Below are positions 17,101 through 25,138 of a stretch of 64,000 bases of DNA, piece after piece. A program made the position numbers and the translations under genes. The notes beneath the pieces were generated by a model. That model saw only the letters and a program-made list of their open reading frames with translations. It did not search any database and was not told the origin of the DNA. The DNA comes from an uncultured Clostridia bacterium (GTDB lineage: Bacteria; Bacillota; Clostridia; Christensenellales; Borkfalkiaceae): NCBI GenBank assembly GCA_944328445.1, contig CALVHO010000003.1:1-64000 (forward strand). Reading direction: 5' to 3'. The stretch's first letter is position 1. Each line of letters starts with the position of its first letter.

Positions 17101-19128
17101 GCCGATGAGCGCCGCAAGGTCGAAGGCGAGCGAGGCGCCGTCCTGTGCGGCGGCCAGTTCGAGACTGTCAAGGAGCGCCGCGAGGTCGATGCCGTTCTCG
17201 CCGAAGAGCTGCATGATCGAAGCAAGGTCGGCCGAAAGCGCGCTTCCTTTTTCACCCAGGAGAGCGGAAACGGACTCCGCGATGCTCTCGATCTCGTCGC
17301 GGGTGAACTGCATGTAGTACCCGCCGCAGGCGAGGCGGATGTCGCCGCCGACGTACGACAGGCCGATCTCTTCATTCCCCACTTGCAGGTCGAGGCGGAG
17401 CTGCAAACCGTCCGTTCTCCAAACGGTGCCCTCGACGGAGACGAGCATCTCCGTCCCGCCGACGAGGAGATCTAGGTCGGCAAGTTCAAAAGAGATCGCG
17501 TCCGACCCCGCGATCGAAAGAATGGCTTCGATGTACGGGGCGAGGTCGACGGCGGAGGCGGTGTCGAACGCCGCGGGCTGCGCGGAGGCGTCCCCGCGGG
17601 ACGCGGAAAGCTCCACCTTGCCCAAACCGGAGACGAGGCCGCCGAGGTCGAGCGAGGCGTTCAGCCCGCGCAGGGCCACGCCGCTTTCATCCTCGGTGAA
17701 GGAGAACGAGAGCGGGATATCCATCCCGAACAGGGACAGGCCGCAGGAAATGTTCACGTTCGCGCCGTCTTTTACGAGCGTGCCGCCCATCACCTGCGCC
17801 ATGAGCGCGTCGGTATCCAGCGCGGGGGCGCTCTCCCCGCCGAGCAGCCCGCCGATTGCGGAAAGGGCCACTTTGGCGTTCACGCCTTTGTAGCGGAGGT
17901 ACAGCATCCCTCCCGCCGCGTCCGCGTAGAGGTCGAGGCCGTCCTCCCCGCCGAGCAGCACGCGCGCCGAGCGCAGCTGCATGTCGGCCATGTCCAGATA
18001 GACGGTGCCTTCCAGCGCCCTGCCCGCGATGTTCACGTCCACGTCCAGCGCGCTCTTGCCTTCGAGCACGAAGCCGAAGCCCTCCGCGAGGTATTCGGCC
18101 ACGCCGCGCTCGGCCTCGGCCGCGCCCGTGGGCGCCGCGTCGGCATAGTTTTTGAAATACGTATCGAAAGCGGAGATGTCCACGTCCGCCTCGTCGTAGC
18201 TGAACGTGACGAGGGTGTCCCCCGAGGTCTTGGCCGTCACGCCCATCTTGACGCTGTACGATTCCAGGATGCGGTAGGAAAGGATGGACCAATCGTCCGT
18301 ATAGCGCATGGTCAGCGTCACCGATTCAAAGACGGGCGTATCTTTGAGCCCGCCCATGGTGCGCATGTTGTTCTTGTAGTAGTAGGTGGACGTTTCGGGG
18401 TCGAGGGAGACGTCCATGGTGTACACGCCGTCCGCGTACACGGGGTCGGTGGCCGAAAGGAAGGTGGTCTCGTTGATGACGTAGTCGGAGATCTCCGTCG
18501 CCCACAGGCCGTACTTCTCCTCGTACTGCTGCGCGTTCAGGATCTCGCTCGGGGCGCCGTCCTTCCAGGCGGTGGCGCCCGTCTCCCAGTCCCAGTCCTC
18601 GGGATCGGAGGAGACGGCCTCGCGCACGACGGCCGTGCCGTCGCCGAAAAATTTCTGGATGGCCTTGGACTTGACGAACATGCTGTGGCTGACGCTCCAC
18701 TGCGAGGTGATGAGCACGCCGTCCTTATAGTCTTTGGTGCTGAGCACGTCCTGGTCGGCGTTCACGGGCCCGACCTTGGCCGAGACCTTGCCGTCGCTGA
18801 ACGTGTGGTAGTACTCGCGCGCGTTGAGCCGCCCGATGATGTAGCCGATGTTTTCGAGCGCGCCGTAGTCGGCGGGCGTGGAGCCGTCCGTCGGGGGCGT
18901 GAGGACGATGTTCTTGGAATCGGAAGGCCGCACCGCGGGCGGAACGGCGCCGCCGCTGCACGCGAACAAAAAGGTCAAGCCCAAAGCGACGGCGAGCAAG
19001 AGCGCCCCCGCCCAGAGCAAAAACTTCTTTTTGCGGTGTTTATGCGATTTCGTTTCCTGCACGGCCGCGGCGGGGGCTTCTCCCTCGGCGGCGGGAACAG
19101 GTTTCTTTTCGATGTTCTTTTCTTTCAT
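14197..19128 (-). CDS. Giant membrane-anchored extracytoplasmic protein, unknown function
   Basis: About 1,643 aa if started at the ATG at 19128; two earlier in-frame ATGs (19155, 19149) lie inside an operator-like repeat and lack ribosome sites. A Lys-rich cytoplasmic segment of about 35 residues precedes one hydrophobic helix (FLLWAGALLLAVALGLTFLF) ending in ACSGG, so it is either a signal anchor or an atypical lipoprotein with Phe at -2. The next 1,200 or so residues alternate beta-rich stretches of the type V-L-L-D-A-G-M-Y-L with small helical segments, suggesting about four related modules. The last 300 residues hold InlB/Flg_new-type repeats (YTVTYLLFGQEVGTQTYHYG, then VTVTLASDFAAEGF). 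There is no LPXTG or S-layer motif. It is alone behind its own consensus promoter. The function is not recognised; a surface, lipid- or matrix-binding role is a guess. Confidence 0.8.
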   Translation of the reverse strand: MKEKNIEKKPVPAAEGEAPAAAVQETKSHKHRKKKFLLWAGALLLAVALGLTFLFACSGGAVPPAVRPSDSKNIVLTPPTDGSTPADYGALENIGYIIGRLNAREYYHTFSDGKVSAKVGPVNADQDVLSTKDYKDGVLITSQWSVSHSMFVKSKAIQKFFGDGTAVVREAVSSDPEDWDWETGATAWKDGAPSEILNAQQYEEKYGLWATEISDYVINETTFLSATDPVYADGVYTMDVSLDPETSTYYYKNNMRTMGGLKDTPVFESVTLTMRYTDDWSILSYRILESYSVKMGVTAKTSGDTLVTFSYDEADVDISAFDTYFKNYADAAPTGAAEAERGVAEYLAEGFGFVLEGKSALDVDVNIAGRALEGTVYLDMADMQLRSARVLLGGEDGLDLYADAAGGMLYLRYKGVNAKVALSAIGGLLGGESAPALDTDALMAQVMGGTLVKDGANVNISCGLSLFGMDIPLSFSFTEDESGVALRGLNASLDLGGLVSGLGKVELSASRGDASAQPAAFDTASAVDLAPYIEAILSIAGSDAISFELADLDLLVGGTEMLVSVEGTVWRTDGLQLRLDLQVGNEEIGLSYVGGDIRLACGGYYMQFTRDEIESIAESVSALLGEKGSALSADLASIMQLFGENGIDLAALLDSLELAAAQDGASLAFDLAALIGGSSSPVRLIADAYGNGLSLRLAEGSSVGLFGVTVSSFRAIVEAPAEAGAPEAVGGAECANIFEFILRSYNALADTDTLSLALQYEAEGMSVGMKGAVQFADNAQDGNIVVNLTLEGVIAAGESNYFIRATVVGQDVYIYFSTVGFDGDAVYYTDRIDASAAPLRARFSVSSLFDAAADAMPLIVSLMGLDKDDLYYYTFVVDILGKSYTTINSDIFDTKSTQDWAELIVGIVREYTGKEDAKASAAAESGVSVSFDFEDRALTVAGEGMNISLAADPDHPAPAAPAQAYTDYSSLSLLVGVMMNSITTESSVPDGGDAIQGAEINRYYYLQGSAKASVKVISFIGLEIKLYASVYIHDDHSVTVNLYLDIPDSIGTNESDVYVTIEGGMVYLLNVKDGSRTYRVTTLDNFFGDFLKHINFLFNFKSLIANNIPTEPTGSAGGVTDIGSILTSFSYDGAASEGWPQQWTLGANLGSFTDGVIGSATVVLGADADDILKDLTFTTSVSGFLDLNATLSYANPGTNMGDAASNNDVTKNIAQETEALFGGTIDGADWEDTSYLEGSSVTLNYTLNGSVIGSQQVMYDGAGKLISELALPDLSGYAEGYTYQWIGEPANGSTEFAVTVTPNVYEVILRSKYEIDGHTAAYKDGDVFVYELDYTYGTTLPLPVGAGAADAPGYELKNFVGEDGAPLSEVKDILGPVTLTAVWDEIEYTVTYLLFGQEVGTQTYHYGDPVKPLESVEGYEDVQWESVSTVTGDMTVQAAYASVTVTLASDFAAEGFTAGEGGYYREYTLSGDSAEDFALSCALTREGYTQFGWWSNADGGWQNVTSLAGRNGQTVWTVWVNKTLTVDLTTVSKSGMSTWTFAGTYTAFDAGSMSAAIADAAGIESTANVWHTLRLKPLWMSERDDPLNDGKPLSASGGTFEHSGMNSLYGISGTVYYGTTKIEATYTYNGLTASSSGSARKDY

Positions 19129-19142
19129 GTTCTTGTCACTCG

Positions 19143-19164
19143 TTGTCATACCCATTTATGACAA
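19143..19164. promoter_or_regulatory. Operator-like inverted repeat at the start of the giant gene
   Basis: Perfect 8-bp arms TTGTCATA (19143-19150) and TATGACAA (19157-19164) with a 6-bp centre. It covers the predicted transcription start (about 19162) and the first possible ATGs. The regulator is unknown. Confidence 0.6.
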
Positions 19165-19168
19165 TGCC

Positions 19169-19197
19169 ATTATATATTGTGTGAAAGGATTTGTCAA
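19169..19197 (-). promoter_or_regulatory. Consensus promoter of the giant gene
   Basis: Perfect TTGACA (19192-19197), 17-bp spacer, perfect TATAAT (19169-19174). Confidence 0.85.
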
Positions 19198-19211
19198 CTT
19201 TTATCACACAA
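19177..19211. promoter_or_regulatory. Second inverted repeat spanning the -35 of the giant gene
   Basis: Perfect 8-bp arms TTGTGTGA (19177-19184) and TCACACAA (19204-19211) flank the -35 hexamer. The sequence differs from the start-site repeat, so two regulators or a two-site design is possible. Further TGACA half-sites occur at 19216-19229. Confidence 0.5.
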
Positions 19212-19229
19212 AATTATGACATCGGTGAC

Positions 19230-19268
19230 AAAAAAACGGCGGGCGGAACGCCGTGCGTTCCGCCCGCC
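19230..19268 (-). terminator. Terminator of the sodium/solute symporter gene
   Basis: 13-bp perfect stem (19238-19250 with 19256-19268) followed on the - strand by seven T. Confidence 0.85.
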
Positions 19269-19302
19269 TGCCCGCCTGCGCGGGGCGACGTGGCTGTATG
19301 GT

Positions 19303-20979
19303 TCACTGTTCTTTCGTCCCGTCCCCTCCTGCGGGCTGCGGCGGGCAGGGATCTTCCAGCGTGACGGGTTCGAGGGCGGAGGCCAATGCGTCCTCCCCTT
19401 CGAGGTACGGGTCGGCGGCCTTTTCCACCGCTTCGCCGAAGTTTTCGATGGAGCGGAACATCTCTTCCACCTGCGGCGTGGCCGATTTGGCGCGCTTTTG
19501 CAGGAGCGAGACGACGGGAACGATGAAAAAGCCCGCGATCATGCTCCAACTGCCGACGTAGATGGAGGAAGAGAAGAAATATTTGTAGATGAACGACTCC
19601 GTGAAGGCGGGCGGGAGGGATCCTGCCGTGGCCAGCAGCGAGACGATGAGGGCGACGATGCTCAGCGCGACGCCGAAGACGAAACAGACCCAGCAGCTGA
19701 GTTTGGAAGTGCGCTTCCAGTACAGGCTGAACAGGTACGGCGCGAGGAAGGCGCCCGCCAGCGCGCCCCAGCTCACGCCCATCATCTGCGCGATGAAGGC
19801 GAGCTTGAATTCCTCGTACACGATGGCGATGACGGCGCTGAGCACGATGAACACGGCGATGAAGGAGCGGATGAGCACCATCTGCGTCCTGTGGCCGAGG
19901 TCCTTTTTCACGCCCTTGATGAGGTCGAGCGTGATGGTGGAGCTCGAACTCATGACCAGCGAGGAGAGCGTGCTCATGGACGCGGAGACGACGAGCACCA
20001 GGACGAGCGCGATGAGCACGGGCGTGAGGCTCTGCGAGAGCATGGCGGGCACGATGGAATCGTAGCCGCCCGAAACGTCGTCCACGAAGAGACGGCCGAA
20101 GCCGCCGAGGAAGTAGCAGCCGCCCGCCACGACGAGCGCGAACAGCGTGGAGATGATCATGCCCTTGCGGATGGCGCCCTCGCTCTTGATGGCGTAAAAT
20201 TTCTGCACCATTTGCGGCAGGCCCCAGGTGCCGAGGCTGGTGAGGATGACCACCATGATCAGGCCGTACATGTCGGGCCCGAAGAAGGAGACGTATGCCC
20301 CCTGCATCTCGCCCGCGGGGATCTGCGAAAGCGCGTTCATGGCCTCGGTGAAGCCGCCCTGCGCCATCAGCACCGCCGCCACGACGATGACGATGCCGAA
20401 GAGCATGACGATGCCCTGGATAAAATCGTTCCAGGCGGTGGCCATGTAGCCGCCCACCAGCACGTACACGGCCGTGACCGCCGCCATGATGACGATACAG
20501 ACCCAGTACGGGATGTCGAAGGCCATTTCAAAGAGGGTGCCGAGACCCTTGTACAGCGACGCGGTGTACGGGATGAGGAAGATGAAGATGATGATCGACG
20601 CCGCGATCTTCAATTTATCGTCCTGAAAGCGCTTGCCGAAATAGTCGGGCATGGTGGCCGAATCGAGCCGCTGCGTCATCACGCGCGTGCGGCGGCCGAG
20701 CACCGCCCAGGCGAGCAGCGAGCCCAAGAGCGCGTTGCCGATGCCGATCCAGGTCGCCGCGACGCCGAAGTTCCAGCCGAACTGCCCCGCGTAACCGATG
20801 AAGATAACCGCCGAAAAATAGGAAGTGCCGTAGGCAAAGGCCGAAAGCCAAGGCCCCACCGAACGGCCGCCCAGCACGAACCCCTGCACCGAGCGCGCGC
20901 TGCGGCGGCTGCGCACGCCGATGAGGATCATGATGGCGAAAAAGACGACAAGGACCGCAATGTACAATACGATCTCCAT
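19303..20979 (-). CDS. Sodium/solute symporter (SSS family)
   Basis: 558 aa with about 13 membrane helices; the N-terminal helices carry the SSS pattern (YGTSYFSAVIFIGYAGQFGWNFG, split by the loop after GGRSVGPWLSAFAYG). The family includes PutP and pantothenate, glucose and amino-acid carriers, driven by Na+. The substrate is not clear; an ArgR-like site pair at the promoter (21011-21046) would hint at an amino-acid link. It has a hydrophilic C-terminal tail of about 60 residues. The ribosome site is GGAGGGTGATGCGCT. Confidence 0.88.
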   Translation of the reverse strand: MEIVLYIAVLVVFFAIMILIGVRSRRSARSVQGFVLGGRSVGPWLSAFAYGTSYFSAVIFIGYAGQFGWNFGVAATWIGIGNALLGSLLAWAVLGRRTRVMTQRLDSATMPDYFGKRFQDDKLKIAASIIIFIFLIPYTASLYKGLGTLFEMAFDIPYWVCIVIMAAVTAVYVLVGGYMATAWNDFIQGIVMLFGIVIVVAAVLMAQGGFTEAMNALSQIPAGEMQGAYVSFFGPDMYGLIMVVILTSLGTWGLPQMVQKFYAIKSEGAIRKGMIISTLFALVVAGGCYFLGGFGRLFVDDVSGGYDSIVPAMLSQSLTPVLIALVLVLVVSASMSTLSSLVMSSSSTITLDLIKGVKKDLGHRTQMVLIRSFIAVFIVLSAVIAIVYEEFKLAFIAQMMGVSWGALAGAFLAPYLFSLYWKRTSKLSCWVCFVFGVALSIVALIVSLLATAGSLPPAFTESFIYKYFFSSSIYVGSWSMIAGFFIVPVVSLLQKRAKSATPQVEEMFRSIENFGEAVEKAADPYLEGEDALASALEPVTLEDPCPPQPAGGDGTKEQ

Positions 20980-21010
20980 AGCGCATCACCCTCCGTTTTA
21001 TGCATGTAAA

Positions 21011-21046
21011 AAGAATATTTATACATTCATAAGAATAATTATACAT
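21011..21046. promoter_or_regulatory. Paired 16-bp operator-like repeats
   Basis: AAGAATATTTATACAT (21011-21026) and AAGAATAATTATACAT (21031-21046) differ by one base and are 20 bp apart, so they lie on the same DNA face. They sit just downstream of the symporter -10. On the other strand they read ATGTATAAATATTCTT, which resembles Firmicute ARG boxes bound by ArgR. Confidence 0.6.
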
Positions 21047-21047
21047 C

Positions 21048-21076
21048 ATTATAGCGCCCGCCGCGGCGTTTGTCAA
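21048..21076 (-). promoter_or_regulatory. Promoter of the symporter gene
   Basis: Perfect TTGACA (21071-21076), 17-bp spacer, perfect TATAAT (21048-21053). Confidence 0.85.
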
Positions 21077-21188
21077 CCCAAATGCACGGCCAAAACAAAG
21101 TTTTTGAAAAATATGGAAAAGCCGCGCGCGCGAAGGGAACGCCCGCCGCGGATCTCTGCGGCGGGCGGGGCGGACGGGGGCAGGCAAA

Positions 21189-21226
21189 GCGCGGGCAGGG
21201 CAGCAGATCTGCCGCCCCGCCCGCGC
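21189..21226 (-). terminator. Hairpin after the GH13 gene
   Basis: Long, nearly perfect inverted repeat (outer GCGCGGGC/GCCCGCGC, inner GGCAG/CTGCC type) with a short T-tract on the - strand. Confidence 0.6.
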
Positions 21227-21272
21227 CCGTTTTGCGGCATACGTACCGCTTTTTTCGGCACCGGAGCCGCGT

Positions 21273-22589
21273 TTAATTGTTCTTTTTGAACAGCTTGACC
21301 GCGTAGGGAGGCAGGTAGATGTCGTTGAGGTTGCGCACTTCACCGCTCAGAAGGTCGGTGCCCTCCGCCTCCTCCACGCGCACGGTCACGTCCCCGCCCG
21401 AGATGTTGAAGGCGCAATAGATGCGTTCGCCCTGCCATTCGCGCTTGAAACACATATACAGGTTGGAGAGGGCACAGCGTTCAAAGGAACCGTACGCGAG
21501 GGCGCGCTCGGCGGTGCGCACGCGGTTGAGCTTTGCAATGAGCGCGCAAAGCTCGGGGCAACGGCTCTTGTCGAGCTCTGTCACGGGCGGGCGCAGCTTG
21601 TAGTCGTTGTCGGACTTGTCCCCTTCCGCGCCCCATTCCGAGCCGTAATACACGCACGGGATGCCCGGCATGGTGTACAGGATGGCGTACATGGCGGGCA
21701 GCTTCCGCTTGTCGGCGAGCGCGGTGTACGCGCGCACGACGTCGTGGTTGTCCACAAAATTGAACAGGTTTTTGCCCGTGTACAGGCACCAGGGCTGCGC
21801 GCCGAACAGGCGTTCGAGGGAGTGCTCGATCTCGAAGAGGTTGTCGGAATTGAGCGCCGAGGTCAGCCCCTTGTAGCACTCGTAGTTGGTGATGGAATCC
21901 AGCCGCTCGGGCGTCAGGTTCTTGGCAAAATTCTGGTTGTGGATGACCTCCCCCATCAGGAAAAAGTCGGGCCGTTTGGCGCGCACGGTGCGGCGCAGGA
22001 ACTCGAAAAACCACTCGGGCAGCAAATAGCTCACGTCCAGCCGCAGCCCGTCGATGCCGAATTCGTCGATCCAGAACGAGACGGCGCGCGCGAGGTAGTC
22101 GGTGACGGCGCCGCAGCCGAGGTTGAGCTTGACCAGCTCCATGTGGCCTTCCCACCCCTCGTACCAAAAGCCGTCGTTGTAGCCCGTGTTTCCGCCGAAA
22201 ATGAGGAAAAACCAGTCCTTTTTGTCCGAACGCTCGCGGTCCCTTTTCACCTCTTCAAAGGCGAAAAAGCGGCGGCCGACGTGGTTGAACACGCCGTCGA
22301 GGACGACGCGGATGCCCGCTTCGTGCAATTTTTGCACCAGCCGCTTGAAGTCGTCGTTGTCGCCGAGCCGCCTGTCGACGCGGAAAAAGTCCACCGTGTC
22401 GTAGCCGTGGCGCTCGCTCTCGAACAGCGGGTTGAACAGCACCGCCGTAAAGCCCGCCTCTTTGATGTGCGGGATCTGCTCCTCGACGGCCGAAAGGCGG
22501 TGGCGCACGGCGCCGAAGTCGTTTTCGCGCTCGCAACCGCAATAGCCGAGCGGGTAGATCTGGTAAAAAGTGCTCTCGTCAAACCACAT
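21273..22589 (-). CDS. GH13 alpha-amylase family glycoside hydrolase
   Basis: 438 aa, no signal peptide, so cytoplasmic. The conserved GH13 regions are present: VVLDGVFNHVG (region I), GLRLDVS (nucleophile Asp), MGEVIHN (acid/base Glu) and FVDNHD (third Asp). The size and the pattern NPLFESERHGYDTVDFFRVD resemble maltodextrin glucosidases and neopullulanases, which trim maltodextrins inside the cell; the exact specificity is open. The start MWFDESTF is preceded by AGAGGGACG. The gene is monocistronic behind its own promoter. Confidence 0.9.
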   Translation of the reverse strand: MWFDESTFYQIYPLGYCGCERENDFGAVRHRLSAVEEQIPHIKEAGFTAVLFNPLFESERHGYDTVDFFRVDRRLGDNDDFKRLVQKLHEAGIRVVLDGVFNHVGRRFFAFEEVKRDRERSDKKDWFFLIFGGNTGYNDGFWYEGWEGHMELVKLNLGCGAVTDYLARAVSFWIDEFGIDGLRLDVSYLLPEWFFEFLRRTVRAKRPDFFLMGEVIHNQNFAKNLTPERLDSITNYECYKGLTSALNSDNLFEIEHSLERLFGAQPWCLYTGKNLFNFVDNHDVVRAYTALADKRKLPAMYAILYTMPGIPCVYYGSEWGAEGDKSDNDYKLRPPVTELDKSRCPELCALIAKLNRVRTAERALAYGSFERCALSNLYMCFKREWQGERIYCAFNISGGDVTVRVEEAEGTDLLSGEVRNLNDIYLPPYAVKLFKKNN

Positions 22590-22644
22590 ACGGAACGTCC
22601 CTCTTGCTTGTATATTCACCGCGCGGGTCGCGCGCAACTTCTTT

Positions 22645-22673
22645 ATTATACCACGAAAACGGCGCCCCGTCAA
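22645..22673 (-). promoter_or_regulatory. Promoter of the GH13 gene
   Basis: TTGACG (22668-22673), 17-bp spacer with TGG at its end, TATAAT (22645-22650). Confidence 0.75.
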
Positions 22674-22687
22674 ACGCCGCGGCATAC

Positions 22688-22722
22688 AAAAGCGCCCGCG
22701 CGGCACACGGCCGCGCGGGCGC
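22688..22722 (-). terminator. Terminator of the aromatic-acid operon
   Basis: 12-bp perfect GC stem (22692-22703 with 22711-22722) then TTTT on the - strand, just after the ACT gene. Confidence 0.75.
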
Positions 22723-22737
22723 GCCTTTCCCGAAAGG

Positions 22738-23160
22738 TCATAGGATCTTTTCGGAGAGGAGTTTGATGCCCTTCTGCCGCAACATGGCCACGGCGCGGTC
22801 GGTATCCTCCACGCGCATGAGGATCTTGGCAGTGTTGTGGTTGGTGAGCACGAAGGAATAGAGGTATTCGATGTTCATGTCCGCCTCCTCCATCAGCGCC
22901 ACCACCTCGGCCAGGGCGTTGGGCTTGTCGTCCACCTCCACGCCGATGAGTTCGGTGATGCCCACGGTGAAGCCCTCGTTTTTGAGGATCTCGTAGGCGC
23001 GCTCGTTGTCGCGCGCGATGAAGCGCACGATGCCGTAATCCTTGGTGTCGGCGATGGAGAGGGTGACGAAGTCGACGCCCTCCTTGCCGAGCGCGTGGGT
23101 CAGCTTGTACAGCCGCCCGGGCCTGTTTTCCATAAAGACGGATAACTGTTTGACCAACAT
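22738..23160 (-). CDS. Double ACT-domain amino-acid-sensing protein
   Basis: 140 aa made of two ACT domains (about residues 1-70 and 71-140); the first opens LSVFMENRPGRLYKLTHALG. Stand-alone ACT pairs of this type usually sit beside phenylacetate-CoA ligase and indolepyruvate oxidoreductase genes, as here, and are thought to sense an aromatic amino acid. It is the last gene of the operon, 24 bp after paaK. It has no enzymatic motif. Confidence 0.9.
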   Translation of the reverse strand: MLVKQLSVFMENRPGRLYKLTHALGKEGVDFVTLSIADTKDYGIVRFIARDNERAYEILKNEGFTVGITELIGVEVDDKPNALAEVVALMEEADMNIEYLYSFVLTNHNTAKILMRVEDTDRAVAMLRQKGIKLLSEKIL

Positions 23161-23184
23161 CGCAAATTCCTCCTTATACGTTGC

Positions 23185-24504
23185 TTATTGTTCGCGGCGG
23201 TCGATGACGCGCACGGCTTTGCCCTCGCTGCGGCGGATGGAACCGCTCTCGCACAGCTTGATCTTGGCGCTGAGGCCGATGTACGAATTGACCTCGGTCT
23301 CCACCTTTTTCTTGATGGACTCGACGTCGGAAACGCGGTCGGGCGAGAGGTTGCCGTCCAGCTCGATGTCGATCTCCATCACGTCGAGGTTGTTGACGCG
23401 GTCGACGTAGATCATGTAATGGGGAGAGACGCCCGCCACGTTCATCAGCGCCGCCTCGATCTGCGACGGGAATACGTTGACGCCGCGGATGATGAGCATG
23501 TCGTCCGAACGGCCCTTGACCTTGCTCATCTTGACCGTGGTGCGGCCGCAGGCACACTTTTCGTCCGAAAGGGTGCAAAGGTCGCGCGTGCGGTAGCGGA
23601 TGAGGGGCTGGCCCGTCTTGGTGATGGTCGTGAACACGAGCTCGCCCTCGCTGCCGAAGGGCAGCGGCTCCAAGGTGTCGGGGTCGATGATCTCGGGGAT
23701 GAAGTGGTCCTCCTGGACGTGGCTGCCGTGCTTTTGCATGCACTCCATGGCCACGCCCGGGCCGCTGATCTCGGAGAGGCCGTAGATGTCCAGCGCGTCG
23801 ATGCGCAGCAGCCGTTCGAGCTCGTCGCGCATGCCGTACGTCCACGGCTCGGCGCCGAAGGCGCCGCCGACAAGGGAGAAGTCCTCGATGTTCATGCCCG
23901 CCTTTTCGATCTCGGTTCCGAGGAAGATGGCGTAGGACGGGGTGCAGCAGAGGTGGGTGGCGCCGAAATCGCGCAGCAGCGTGAGCTGGCGGATGGTGTT
24001 GCCCGCGCTGGCGGGAACGGTGGAGGCGCCGATCTTCTGCGCGCCGTAGTGCGCGCCGAGGCCGCCCGTGAACAGGCCGTAGCCGTAGGCCACGTGCACG
24101 ATGGAGTCCTTGGTCACGCCCGCCATGGCCAGCGAACGCGCGGCGATCTCGGCCCAGACGTCGATGTCCTTTTGCGTGTAGCCGACGACGGTCAGCTTGC
24201 CCGTGGTGCCCGACGAGGCGTGGATCTCCACCATGTCGCGCTGGGGCGCGGTGTAGAAGCCGAAGGGATAGGCCTCGCGCAGGTCGTGTTTGACGGTGAA
24301 CGGCAGCTTGCAAAGGTCGGAAACGCTGCGGATGTCGGAAGGTTTGACCTTGAATTCGTCCATCTTGGCGCGGTACGGCTTGCAATTATCGTAGACGAGC
24401 TGCACCGTCTTGCGCAGGCGCTCGCTCTGCAAATTTTCCATCTCCGAACGCGAGAGGCACTCGTATTCGGGCTGGTAGATGTAGTCTTTGAGTTTCCCTT
24501 TCAT
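23185..24504 (-). CDS. paaK: Phenylacetate-CoA ligase (PaaK family), copy 1
   Basis: 439 aa, adenylate-forming ligase that activates phenylacetate or related aryl acids with ATP and CoA. The P-loop motif SSGTTGK, the YGLSE adenylation motif and GRSDDMLIIRGVNVFPSQ (hinge region) are all present, with a zinc-knuckle-like CACGRT. The start MKGKLKDY is chosen for AAGGAGAAAACG; six more in-frame codons upstream lack a site. It follows iorB by 63 bp. It is clearly similar to copy 2 (26924-28216), but the two are not recent duplicates. Confidence 0.93.
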   Translation of the reverse strand: MKGKLKDYIYQPEYECLSRSEMENLQSERLRKTVQLVYDNCKPYRAKMDEFKVKPSDIRSVSDLCKLPFTVKHDLREAYPFGFYTAPQRDMVEIHASSGTTGKLTVVGYTQKDIDVWAEIAARSLAMAGVTKDSIVHVAYGYGLFTGGLGAHYGAQKIGASTVPASAGNTIRQLTLLRDFGATHLCCTPSYAIFLGTEIEKAGMNIEDFSLVGGAFGAEPWTYGMRDELERLLRIDALDIYGLSEISGPGVAMECMQKHGSHVQEDHFIPEIIDPDTLEPLPFGSEGELVFTTITKTGQPLIRYRTRDLCTLSDEKCACGRTTVKMSKVKGRSDDMLIIRGVNVFPSQIEAALMNVAGVSPHYMIYVDRVNNLDVMEIDIELDGNLSPDRVSDVESIKKKVETEVNSYIGLSAKIKLCESGSIRRSEGKAVRVIDRREQ

Positions 24505-24567
24505 CGTTTTCTCCTTATGCAATGCGGCAAGCCGCCCGGACCGTTGCGCGGGGGCCGCCGAAAAAGA

Positions 24568-25137
24568 TCAGACGGCGGCGTAGCCGAGGTCAAAGGCCTT
24601 TTTGTTCATTTCCACGGTCTTTTGCGGGATGCACGCCAGCAGCGCCGCCTCGAAAGCCGCGCGGTCGGCGCCCAGCTTTTTGCACAGCGCGCCGAGCATG
24701 ACGGAGTTTGCGGCCTTGGCGTTGCCCGCTTCCAGCGCCAGCGCGAGCGCGTCCACGCCCGTGCCGGGGAGCTCCTTTTCGATGCCCTGCGGGTAGGCCG
24801 CCGCACCCGTCACCACGGGCATGGGCATGATCTCCTGCGTCGAATACAGGATGTGGCCGCCCTCCTTCAAGTAATGGCGGTAACGCAGCGCTTCCAGCTT
24901 TTCAAAGGCGAGGATGAGGTCTGCGCCGCCCTCGTCGATGACGGGCGACGCCACGCGGCTGCCCATGCGCACGTAGGTCATGACCGAGCCGCCGCGCTGG
25001 GCCATGCCGTGCACTTCGCTCAGCTTGACGTCGTAACCGCGTTCGAGGGCGTAGCGGCCGAGCACGCGGCTCGCCAGCAGCGTCCCCTGCCCGCCGACGC
25101 CGACGATGAGGATATCCAGGTTCTCTTTTGCTGCCAT
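24568..25137 (-). CDS. iorB: Indolepyruvate:ferredoxin oxidoreductase, beta subunit
   Basis: 189 aa, the gamma/beta-type subunit of the 2-oxoacid:ferredoxin oxidoreductase family. The motif VGVGGQGTLLASRVLG and SEVHGMAQRGG near residues 10-50 are diagnostic. With IorA it oxidises aryl pyruvates to aryl-acetyl-CoA and CO2, reducing ferredoxin. The start is 1 bp after the iorA stop. Confidence 0.95.
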   Translation of the reverse strand: MAAKENLDILIVGVGGQGTLLASRVLGRYALERGYDVKLSEVHGMAQRGGSVMTYVRMGSRVASPVIDEGGADLILAFEKLEALRYRHYLKEGGHILYSTQEIMPMPVVTGAAAYPQGIEKELPGTGVDALALALEAGNAKAANSVMLGALCKKLGADRAAFEAALLACIPQKTVEMNKKAFDLGYAAV

Positions 25138-25138
25138 G

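Noticed and set aside
19129..19155. Earlier ATGs of the giant gene as the start
   Set aside because: They lie in the operator repeat, within about 15 nt of the predicted transcript start, without a ribosome site; kept as an alternative only.
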